A program made the translations under genes and the position numbers. Below the pieces are notes generated by a model. It was not told the origin of the DNA, ran no database searches, and worked only from the letters and a program-made list of their open reading frames with translations. A DNA stretch of 48,093 bases from Magnetococcales bacterium. GTDB lineage: Bacteria; Pseudomonadota; Magnetococcia; Magnetococcales; JADFXB01. The stretch spans positions 1 to 48,093 of the forward strand of contig JADFXB010000016.1 of the NCBI GenBank assembly GCA_015233935.1, read 5' to 3'. Below, in pieces: positions 41,063 to 48,093 of this stretch. Positions within the stretch are counted from its first letter, which is position 1. Each line of letters starts with the position of its first letter.

Positions 41063-44000
41063 TTAAACCTGTGACCTTCCCACTTGCTGATGCCAGCCTT
41101 GCAACACCAGACCGCGAAAGCCATCCAGACTTATGGGGTCGCCAGGGGAGATGGTCACTCCCGCCAACACACCATGGTCGGAACGCACCAACAGCTCCTC
41201 GCACCCCACCACACATACCTTGTTTAATCGGGCCGCCACAATGGCAGCATGAGAGGTTTGCCCACCTCTGGCAGTCAACAGTCCCTGGGTTTCCGAAATT
41301 TCGGTAATATCCTCGGGAACGGTATCATAACGAATCAAGATCAACGGAACCTGGGGTTCCGTGGCTTGCAGATGGCGAATCTGCTCCAGATTAAAGACCG
41401 CCTTGCCACACAACACCCCACCCGCTACACCAATGCCTCTTCCCAACCGACTGGCTTCCAGAGTAGGAGTGACCTGGAATCCCTGATAGAGATTCAGACC
41501 ACGATCCCCGCTCATCATATCCCTGGTTTGCAAAAGATGGAGATTTTCCTCCCGGGGACCGTCAAAGGTAAACTCCATCTCTTGGGGATTCCACCCCTTT
41601 TGATAAATCAATATGCGGGCAATCTGAAAGAGTCGGCGGTAAATTTCGGGAAAACGCCGCTCCAGGGAGTTTTCCGGGTGTCGCTGGTCATGACGGCATT
41701 GTTCCACCGAAATGGGATTGACCGCAACCAATCCACCTACCACATCTTCTCCCTGATTGCCAATGGTGTAATCACCCCACAATACCAATCGGTTCAGGCG
41801 ACGATGGGGATGACCGGTGAGGACCACCCCACTGCCCGATACCTGGTTGCGGTTGCCAAAGACCATGCGTTGCAACACAACCGCTGTTCCCCATTGATCG
41901 GACAGGCCCATGAGCCGCCGGTATTCCCTGGCCTTGGGCAGGTTCCAGGAGTGGATCACCTGTTCAATGGCCATCAATAATTGCTCCCAGGGATCGTCGG
42001 GAATGTCGATGTCCAACTGGTGGGCGGTGGTCCGATAGGCCTGTGCCAATTCCGCCATGGCCTCTGGGGAGAGGTCCCGTTTGACCTTCACCCGTGCCTG
42101 TTGTTTGGCATGATGCATCAATTGGCTGAACAAGCTGCGGTTGACATTGTAGGTCATGCACCAGGATTGGATAAATCGCCGGTAGGTATCCCAGGCAAAG
42201 TAAGGATTTCCAGTCTCTTGAATAATCCCTTCCACCAAATCTTCGTTGAGTCCCACATTGTGGATGGTTTGCATCATGCCAGGCATGGAAACCAGTGCCC
42301 CACTGCGTACCGACAACAACAGGGGGCGGGTGCGAGAACCAAATCCCAGACCCGTGCGTTTTTCAATGACCGCCACCTGTTCCCGCAATTGGTCCAGAAA
42401 ATCGTTCTGAGCGGGAATGTAGGTTTGCACCACCCGCTGGCAGCGATAATATTCGGTGGTCAGGATGACCCCGGCAGGAACCGGCAAATGGGCATCGGCC
42501 AACAAAACCAGGTTGTAACCCTTATTACCCAAATGGACCAGGTTACGGGTACGGGCAATGGGATGTTGGATAGGGCAAAACAGGTTGGCCGGATCATAGC
42601 TCAACAGAAGGTTCAAATCGTTGCTGTCCAGCCGCTCTTTTTGCCGACCCAGCAGGGTGACCACATGGGTGACAAAGCGGTCCAGGGTGGTCAGCCCCAG
42701 GGTGGAGGCCAAAAGATCGCGGATAAAGGTCTCCTGCATGCGTAAAAAAGTGTTGGGCAAATCGGCCCCATCCCACAATCGCCGATAGCGGGGCAGCAGG
42801 TTTTCCGCCTCCAGGGTGGGAAGAATGATGGTGAGATTGACACTGTGCTGGCTCACATAATAGTTGCGCACCACATCCCGGATACCTTCGGAAAATCCCC
42901 GGAAGACATCCACATATTGGGAATAGGTGAACTGTTTGTGCTCCAAAGAGCGTTCCAGAATGTCCAGATAGGTGTGCAGCTTGCGGGAGAGAACCCCTTC
43001 CAGGTTGAGGGCACGCAAAAACAGTTTGAAATATTTGGCAATCCGGAAAAAGGCCGCACGGGTGATGAACCCTTCCGGCAGCCGACTGCCCAATTGTTCC
43101 AGATGGATTTGGGCCAGACTCTCCAGCCGGAAGGTAAGGGAAAGGGCGTCAAACTTACGCTCCCGATAGAGGCCGTAGACTGAAGGGATATCCACTGCCA
43201 CATGGCGTTTTTGAAAAACCTCCTCCACCGCTGGAAAGTTTTCTCGGGAGAGCAGCACCTCCCGTTTTAAATATTCCAGGGCATCCAGCAAGGTTTCCAA
43301 AATTTCCAGCAAGTCTTCCTGTTTTTGCAAGAGGACCGCTTCCAGATCCGCCAGGGCGGGATAACCTGCCTCTCTCGCCATGGCCAGAATTTCTTCCGCG
43401 CCATGCCGGTCGGGATAATATTTCAGGTGCAACAGTTGATAGAGACGGATGGTGAGCAAAAGCCGTCTTTTTTCCCCACTGGAAAAGCCATCCATGGTAG
43501 CCAGAAGTTCTTCCAACTTGTGGTCCGGCACATCCAGGAAGGCGCAGGTGTTTTTAATATTCAAACGACCCATGAGTTCCCGAATGACGGCCTGGATCTC
43601 TTGAAAATAGTCCCCCTCAGGCTTGATCTCCTGCAAGACGGGTGCGGCCACGAAGGGGGTGAGGGGGGCGAGGTTGCCGGTACGCCAATAATTGAGGATC
43701 TCCCGCGCCAAATCCACAATCAGATTGGTGCTCTCCACATGGCATTGTTTGCGCAAAAAATGGATCAAGCGGTCCTGCCGCCGGGTGAGTTCATCCAGTT
43801 CGGTGGAGACCTCCCGCAGTTCGCCTTCTGCACCAATTTCATTGAAATAAACGGGCAACAGGCGGGCGAACTGCTTGAACAGGTTATAGACTGGGGCCAC
43901 CCCACTGTCCAACAAACGGGTAATCTCCCGCTGGAAGAGGTCGGTATCCCGAATACAGGTCCCGGTCAGACGTAGATGAATCACCAGGGCAGAAAGTAGC

Positions 44001-45280
44001 GTGCCACTCCATTGGGTATTGCGGGTGATCAGGGAGAGCCAAACCCGAATATTGTGGAGATGATTGACGTTGCATATGGGGTGCCAGTCGGAATTAACGC
44101 CCTGAAAGCTGGAGGCCTGGAAACCAAAACTGACGGTGTGCTCCAAAAAAGCTTCCACCAGGAGGCTGTTGTTGCGACGAAAAACCTCCAGCCCCAGGGC
44201 TTCGATACAGCTCAAAGCGGTTTGAGGATAACGGGTGAGATTGACTTTGAGTAACAGAAAGGTGCGGGTAAACAGCTCTTCCAAATCCTCAAAGCGTTGT
44301 TTCAACTGCACCAGATGGACCAGGGAGCGGTTGATCTCCCGCAAGGTTTCTTCATGAATGAGTCCCAATCCTTCCACCTCCAGGATATGGAACATAAATT
44401 TCAGTTTGCGGTTTTCCAGCAACCGTTCATCGGCAATCCCGCCCAGCTCATCCACGGCTTGTTCAGGAACCAGATGGGAAGCGGCATCCCGATAGGCCAG
44501 CACCAGATTGAGAAAATGGGGCAGGGCATTGAGTTCCACCGCCACTTGCAAAGAAGGGGGCTGGGATTGCAAATGGAGCAGGGTTTGCTGATGCCTTTGC
44601 AAAGCTTGATGACCGATCAACCCCAAAGCAGGGTTGGAGCTGTCCAACAATTGGGCGGCATCGGGCTGGGAGAGCCAGTAATCATAGGCCGGTTGCAACA
44701 GTTGGGGCAAAAAGTGGCACAAACTCTCTGACAGCCGGGGTGTTTCCTGGCAGCGTTCCAACAGAGAGCTGATGGTACGTTTCAAGGGAAAACGGCTTTG
44801 TCCCAACATGAGGCGGCAAGGGGGCAGGAGGGACCCCATTCGTGCAAAACACCGGCACAAAACCTCCTCAAAACGATGCAAGAGAGGATCATTTAAAAAG
44901 GAGAGACTTTTTTCCAAAAAGGCGGTGAGACCGTCCAGTGAGTCCTGGGCCAAACCTTCCGATTGTCTGCCGGTTTCCACCAGGGCACGAAAGAAGGCGT
45001 CCATCACCATATCGAAACAGGCGGGGCCTTCCTGGTGGAGAATCATGCGTCCGGCATTTTTCAGGACAAAGGCACGCAGTTCGGGCAGGATCAATCGCCA
45101 GTTGCGATAGGGATGGTTCAATTCCCGCAACAGGTGGTCCAGGGTGCCCAGAATGCCTGCCGATCCCGCAAAGACGGTGCGCAAGATTTCCTGGCGGGGA
45201 TCGATGGTCACATCCACCGCCGTCTCTTTCAGGTTGGCCTCCAGGGCCAGGGAGCGGGAGGCAGACTTGCCTTTTTTCAT
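41063..45280 (-). CDS. Giant PPDK/PEP-synthase-like protein without PEP-binding barrel
   Basis: This encodes 1405 residues from ATG 45280, which overlaps the stop of the upstream GAPDH (ATGA). Residues 1 to about 850 are helical and match nothing I recognise. Then comes a PPDK-like ATP-grasp region: G-N-K-G-Y-N-L-V-L-L, L-P-V-P-A-G-V-I-L-T-T-E, L-L-S-V-R-S-G-A-L-V-S-M-P-G-M-M-Q-T-I, and a later F-T-F-D-G. The swivelling phospho-His domain is T-A-R-G-G-Q-T-S-H-A-A-I-V at 1336-1348, with His1344. The protein ends 61 residues after this His, so the C-terminal PEP/pyruvate TIM barrel (about 350 residues in PPDK) is absent. A phosphotransfer role to another protein or small molecule is possible. 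The frame is uninterrupted. Confidence 0.9.
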   Translation of the reverse strand: MKKGKSASRSLALEANLKETAVDVTIDPRQEILRTVFAGSAGILGTLDHLLRELNHPYRNWRLILPELRAFVLKNAGRMILHQEGPACFDMVMDAFFRALVETGRQSEGLAQDSLDGLTAFLEKSLSFLNDPLLHRFEEVLCRCFARMGSLLPPCRLMLGQSRFPLKRTISSLLERCQETPRLSESLCHFLPQLLQPAYDYWLSQPDAAQLLDSSNPALGLIGHQALQRHQQTLLHLQSQPPSLQVAVELNALPHFLNLVLAYRDAASHLVPEQAVDELGGIADERLLENRKLKFMFHILEVEGLGLIHEETLREINRSLVHLVQLKQRFEDLEELFTRTFLLLKVNLTRYPQTALSCIEALGLEVFRRNNSLLVEAFLEHTVSFGFQASSFQGVNSDWHPICNVNHLHNIRVWLSLITRNTQWSGTLLSALVIHLRLTGTCIRDTDLFQREITRLLDSGVAPVYNLFKQFARLLPVYFNEIGAEGELREVSTELDELTRRQDRLIHFLRKQCHVESTNLIVDLAREILNYWRTGNLAPLTPFVAAPVLQEIKPEGDYFQEIQAVIRELMGRLNIKNTCAFLDVPDHKLEELLATMDGFSSGEKRRLLLTIRLYQLLHLKYYPDRHGAEEILAMAREAGYPALADLEAVLLQKQEDLLEILETLLDALEYLKREVLLSRENFPAVEEVFQKRHVAVDIPSVYGLYRERKFDALSLTFRLESLAQIHLEQLGSRLPEGFITRAAFFRIAKYFKLFLRALNLEGVLSRKLHTYLDILERSLEHKQFTYSQYVDVFRGFSEGIRDVVRNYYVSQHSVNLTIILPTLEAENLLPRYRRLWDGADLPNTFLRMQETFIRDLLASTLGLTTLDRFVTHVVTLLGRQKERLDSNDLNLLLSYDPANLFCPIQHPIARTRNLVHLGNKGYNLVLLADAHLPVPAGVILTTEYYRCQRVVQTYIPAQNDFLDQLREQVAVIEKRTGLGFGSRTRPLLLSVRSGALVSMPGMMQTIHNVGLNEDLVEGIIQETGNPYFAWDTYRRFIQSWCMTYNVNRSLFSQLMHHAKQQARVKVKRDLSPEAMAELAQAYRTTAHQLDIDIPDDPWEQLLMAIEQVIHSWNLPKAREYRRLMGLSDQWGTAVVLQRMVFGNRNQVSGSGVVLTGHPHRRLNRLVLWGDYTIGNQGEDVVGGLVAVNPISVEQCRHDQRHPENSLERRFPEIYRRLFQIARILIYQKGWNPQEMEFTFDGPREENLHLLQTRDMMSGDRGLNLYQGFQVTPTLEASRLGRGIGVAGGVLCGKAVFNLEQIRHLQATEPQVPLILIRYDTVPEDITEISETQGLLTARGGQTSHAAIVAARLNKVCVVGCEELLVRSDHGVLAGVTISPGDPISLDGFRGLVLQGWHQQVGRSQV

Positions 45281-46281
45281 GGGGACTCCAAACCAGCCAT
45301 GTGTAATATTAAATCCAAAACCCGACAGGAATAACCCCACTCATTGTCATACCAACCCACCACCTTGAGAGTATGGTCGGTTGTCCGGGTGCAGAGGGCA
45401 TCCACAATACAGGAGTGGGGATCCTGCAAATAGTCCACCGATACCAAAGGCTCATCGCTATAACCCAGATAGCGGTCGGCAGAAGCTTGCAACAAGGCAT
45501 TTACCTGTTGGCTACTGGCGGTTTTTTCCACCTCCACCACCAAATCCACCAGGGAGACATTGGGGGTGGGCACCCGAATGGAGAGGGTTTCAATCTTACC
45601 CGCCAACTGGGGCAACACCCACCCCAGGGCGCGTCCTGCACCGGTGGTGGTGGGAATCATGGACATGCCAGCCGCTCGGGAACGACGCAAATCTTTTTGA
45701 GGCAAATCGTGCACCGGCTGCCCATTGGTATAGGAATGAACGGTGGTCATGAAACCATGGCGAATGCCAAAATGACCATGCAGCACATGAACCAGTTGGG
45801 CCAGGCAGTTGGTGGTGCAAGAGGCGTTGGAAACCACCCGATGCAGGGCCGGATCATACTCCTGATGGTTGACCCCCATGACCAGGGTCTTCACCTCCTC
45901 CCCACCAGGGGCACTGATGATCACCCGCCGCGCCCCCCCCTGCAAATGACCGGAGGCTCCTGCCAGATGGGTAAAACGGCCAGTGGCCTCCACCACATAA
46001 TCCACCCCCCACTCTCGCCAGGGAATATCCTGGGGGTTGGCGTAACTGCCCACGGTGATGGGACGATCCCGGATGAGCAATTGTTGATCCCGAACATGGA
46101 TCTCTCCTGGAAATCGGCCCATAATGGAGTCATATTTAAGAAGATGGGCCAGGGATGGTAGCGGGGTGACATCGTTGATGGCCACGATCTCCACCGGTGC
46201 ATAGAGGGAATCGCCAAGTTGGGCACGCAAGACACTCTTACCAATGCGTCCCATACCGTTGATACCGATTCTGACTGTCAT
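45277..46281 (-). CDS. gap: Glyceraldehyde-3-phosphate dehydrogenase (classical type)
   Basis: This encodes 334 residues from ATG 46281, 5 nt after AAGGAG. It is a standard phosphorylating GAPDH: I-G-I-N-G-M-G-R-I-G-K-S at the NAD site, A-I-N-D with the Asp that favours NAD, catalytic S-N-A-S-C-T-T-N-C-L, the His in T-T-V-H-S-Y-T, and W-Y-D-N-E-W-G-Y-S at the end. It serves glycolysis and gluconeogenesis in the cytosol. It is the first gene of a probable operon with the PPDK-like gene, with which it overlaps by 4 bp; this arrangement with a phosphotransfer protein is unusual. Confidence 0.95.
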   Translation of the reverse strand: MTVRIGINGMGRIGKSVLRAQLGDSLYAPVEIVAINDVTPLPSLAHLLKYDSIMGRFPGEIHVRDQQLLIRDRPITVGSYANPQDIPWREWGVDYVVEATGRFTHLAGASGHLQGGARRVIISAPGGEEVKTLVMGVNHQEYDPALHRVVSNASCTTNCLAQLVHVLHGHFGIRHGFMTTVHSYTNGQPVHDLPQKDLRRSRAAGMSMIPTTTGAGRALGWVLPQLAGKIETLSIRVPTPNVSLVDLVVEVEKTASSQQVNALLQASADRYLGYSDEPLVSVDYLQDPHSCIVDALCTRTTDHTLKVVGWYDNEWGYSCRVLDLILHMAGLESP

Positions 46282-46321
46282 GACCACTCCTTACGGGTTG
46301 TACCTTCCCTGTTCATCCCAT

Positions 46322-46385
46322 TCCTGATTCTTAAACGTGCGCAGTCCCTGGACCAGAAATCAGGAATGTGAAAAAATCCTGATTC
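46322..46385. promoter_or_regulatory. Repeated TCCTGATTC motifs in the divergent gap/ratA promoter region
   Basis: TCCTGATTC occurs at 46322-46330 and 46377-46385, with an inverted copy of its core (AATCAGGA) at 46358-46365. The last two form an 8-bp inverted repeat. The intergenic region drives gap on one side and the RatA-like pair on the other, so this is a candidate operator. Confidence 0.35.
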
Positions 46386-46491
46386 TAACCATTGGCTCCA
46401 GAAAATTCTATCCATGGCGTTGGTTCCTGGATACCTTTTGTATCCACCAGCAAGGGTGCAACCTTTTTCCATCTTTGTACCAGGAGTTTCC

Positions 46492-46935
46492 ATGCCACGC
46501 ATCCGCCTGCAGGAGACCGTTCCCTTCACTCCACAACAAATGTATGATCTGGTGGTGGACATGGAACGCTACCCGGAATTTTTGCCCTGGTGTGTCAATG
46601 GACGCAAATTTCATGAAGAGGAAAGCCATTTTCACGCTGAAATGACGGTTTCTTTTAAAGGGGTAAGGGAAAAATTTCAAACCCTGGATCGCCTGGAGCC
46701 TCACAAACGCATCCATATTACCCTGCTTTCCGGTCCCTTCTCCAATCTGGAGAGCGAATGGGCCTTTTCCCCCGCCGCCAATGGCTGTCGGATCGATTTT
46801 TTCATTGATTTTCAGTTTAAGAGTACCTTGTTGAATCTGACCCTGGGGCCAGTTTTCAGTCAGGCCGCCAAACAGATGGTCGGTTCGTTCCGCAATCGGG
46901 CCGTTTCCCTCTACGGGAAACATGGTTCCGGTTGA
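46492..46935 (+). CDS. RatA-like START/coenzyme-Q-binding domain protein 1
   Basis: This encodes 147 residues from ATG 46492, behind CAGGAG; earlier in-frame starts precede this site. It has the RatA/COQ10 (polyketide cyclase/START) pattern: M-Y-D-L-V-V-D-M-E-R-Y-P-E-F-L-P-W-C, then E-M-T-V-S-F-K-G-V-R-E, R-I-H-I-T-L-L-S-G-P-F and the final helix with L-T-L-G-P-V-F. Members bind lipids or quinones, and RatA in Escherichia coli was reported to inhibit ribosome subunit association. It lies 28 bp before a close paralog. It is more likely to handle ubiquinone, but either role is open. Confidence 0.85.
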   Translation: MPRIRLQETVPFTPQQMYDLVVDMERYPEFLPWCVNGRKFHEEESHFHAEMTVSFKGVREKFQTLDRLEPHKRIHITLLSGPFSNLESEWAFSPAANGCRIDFFIDFQFKSTLLNLTLGPVFSQAAKQMVGSFRNRAVSLYGKHGSG

Positions 46936-46963
46936 TCGCTTCATTCGCCCGCCAGGAGAGAGC

Positions 46964-47404
46964 ATGCCCAGACAAACGGCCTCCACCGTGGTTCCCTATT
47001 CCGCCAGACAAATGTATGATCTGGTGGTGGACATGGACAGTTATCCTGCCTTTCTGCCCTGGATCGTCAAGGCACGTAAATACCAGGAGGAGGATAACCA
47101 GTTTCTCTCGGAAATGACCTTTTCCTTTAAAGGTATACGGGAAACCTTCCATACTGTGGACCGTCTGGTTCCTGGGGAGAGTATTCATATCAGCCTGCTG
47201 AAAGGTCCCTTTCACCACTTTGAAAATGAATGGCACTTTACGCCCCTGCCAGAGGGTTGCAGAGTGGACTTCTCGGTTGATTTCCGTTTTAATAGCAAAT
47301 TGTTGGATTTGACCCTGGGGCCGTTTTTCTCCTCCATGACCCAAAAAATGGTGAGTTCGTTTCGCACCAGGGCAGATCAAGTCTATGGTTCCATGAAAGG
47401 ATGA
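46964..47404 (+). CDS. RatA-like START/coenzyme-Q-binding domain protein 2
   Basis: This encodes 146 residues from ATG 46964, behind CCAGGAGAG. It aligns with the preceding protein from end to end: the same M-Y-D-L-V-V-D-M block, F-L-P-W, F-S-F-K-G-I-R-E, I-H-I-S-L-L-K-G-P-F and L-D-L-T-L-G-P-F-F. The underlying DNA also matches over a run near 46537 and 47010, which suggests a fairly recent tandem duplication. It differs most in its N-terminal strand and its C-terminus. Having two adjacent copies is unusual for this family. The DsbA-like gene follows 6 bp later. Confidence 0.87.
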   Translation: MPRQTASTVVPYSARQMYDLVVDMDSYPAFLPWIVKARKYQEEDNQFLSEMTFSFKGIRETFHTVDRLVPGESIHISLLKGPFHHFENEWHFTPLPEGCRVDFSVDFRFNSKLLDLTLGPFFSSMTQKMVSSFRTRADQVYGSMKG

Positions 47405-47410
47405 GTTGGT

Positions 47411-48093
47411 ATGAAAAAATCGTTGCTGGTATGGGCTGTTGTGTTGGCATCCCTGCCTGGTTTATCCCTGGCGGCGGGTAAGGATACCCCGAAAAAATCT
47501 TCTTCCAATGATGCTACAGTCGCCTCCGTGGGCAACTGGAGCCTGAAGGCTAAGGATCTGGATCAAGAACTGGCAGGTTTCATCTATGATCTGGAGCTGC
47601 AACTTTACAAACAGCGCAGCCAGTTGATTCAAGAAAAACTGGCCAATCAAATTTTGATTTTGGAAGCCAACGAGACTGGTACCAGTCCAGAAGCCCTCTT
47701 GAAACGGGAGGTGCTGGACAAAATACCGGAAGTCTCATCGGAAGATGTGAAAAAATTTATCGACCAAAACCGGGATCGCCTGCCCAAGAACGATAATTTG
47801 GAAGCCATGGTCCGCCAGCGAATGAAGAGCAATTTGCGGGAGCGGGCGTTTGAAGATTATATCGTCACCCTGGGCAGAAAACATGGTGCCAAGGTGGACA
47901 ATCCCCCACCGCCGGAACCGGTCTTTAAAGTGGATGCCCCCGCCGACGTGAGCCGTGGTCCTGCCTCCGCCCCGGTGACCATCGTGGAGTTTTCTGATTT
48001 TGAATGCCCCTACTGCAAGCGGGCCGCTGCCACCCTCAAAGAGGTGGAAAATCAGTATGGCAGCAAGGTGCGGGTTGCCTATCGCAACTTTCC
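47411..48093 (+). CDS. DsbA-family thiol oxidoreductase with SurA-like N-terminal region (3'-truncated)
   Basis: The gene runs off the window: 227 codons are visible from ATG 47411. Residues 1-21 form a signal peptide. Residues about 40-160 are helical with a pattern like the SurA/PpiC N-terminal chaperone segment (I-Y-D-L-E-L-Q-L-Y-K-Q-R-S-Q-L-I). A Pro-rich linker leads to a thioredoxin fold starting A-P-V-T-I-V-E-F-S-D-F-E with the active site C-P-Y-C at 199-202. It should oxidise or isomerise disulfides in the periplasm, and the N-terminal part may bind unfolded clients. It follows the RatA-like pair by 6 bp. Confidence 0.9.
   Translation, partial: MKKSLLVWAVVLASLPGLSLAAGKDTPKKSSSNDATVASVGNWSLKAKDLDQELAGFIYDLELQLYKQRSQLIQEKLANQILILEANETGTSPEALLKREVLDKIPEVSSEDVKKFIDQNRDRLPKNDNLEAMVRQRMKSNLRERAFEDYIVTLGRKHGAKVDNPPPPEPVFKVDAPADVSRGPASAPVTIVEFSDFECPYCKRAAATLKEVENQYGSKVRVAYRNF

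Overview
This 48 kb window looks like chromosome of a Gram-negative proteobacterium with a respiratory, denitrifying and sulfur-handling lifestyle. The evidence is an intact nitrous oxide reductase cluster (nosZDFYL), a TsdA-like dihaem cytochrome, outer-membrane and lipoprotein genes, FtsEX, RuvB, YbgC and RatA-type proteins. Gene content and the style of the palindromic repeats would suit a deep-branching lineage such as the Magnetococcales, but that placement is an inference from memory and no marker gene here proves it. Most genes are GC-rich and tightly packed with clear Shine-Dalgarno sites. Two stretches (about 11.0-14.0 kb and 24.1-25.7 kb) are clearly AT-rich and look acquired or decayed.

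Layout. 1-2.9 kb: three plus-strand genes for exported proteins, the third an OmpA-family protein with a duplicated N-terminal module. 3.1-6.7 kb: a glutathione-S-transferase-like gene with a small downstream gene (minus), then a short unknown, a DUF1566 protein and a membrane protein (plus). 6.9-11.0 kb: a compact plus-strand cluster of a cNMP-binding/rhodanese fusion, an exported DsrE-like protein, a TsdA-like dihaem cytochrome c and a SulP anion transporter, which reads as a sulfur-compound oxidation/transport unit. 11.0-14.0 kb: an AT-rich island with a proteasome-like Ntn-hydrolase and two paralogous 64-residue proteins, each with its own terminator. 14.0-17.3 kb: ABC exporter, lipoprotein, methyltransferase-like protein. 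17.3-21.6 kb (minus): a TPR-glycosyltransferase and a Maf/DUF115-TPR protein, probably a surface or flagellin glycosylation pair. 21.6-24.1 kb: a SagB-type dehydrogenase and an S24 repressor. 24.1-25.7 kb: AT-rich and nearly gene-free.

25.8-31.2 kb: HNH nuclease (YajD-like), ruvB-ybgC, ftsE-ftsX (minus) and a zinc-ribbon/DUF3426 membrane protein. 31.2-37.1 kb (minus): nosZ-nosD-[palindrome cluster]-nosF-nosY-nosL, preceded by a perfect FNR-type box. 37.1-39.5 kb (minus): lytic transglycosylase and an NhaD-type antiporter. 39.8-46.3 kb (minus): a GAPDH, a giant PPDK-like protein that lacks the PEP-binding barrel, and a second, longer GAPDH, with the first two genes overlapping by 4 bp. 46.5-48.1 kb (plus): two tandem RatA-like START-domain proteins and the 5' part of a DsbA-like thiol oxidoreductase that runs off the window.

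The strongest candidates for undescribed biology are the Ntn-hydrolase plus paired small proteins in the AT-rich island, the GAPDH/PPDK-like/GAPDH operon, and the cNMP-rhodanese/DsrE/TsdA/SulP cluster.
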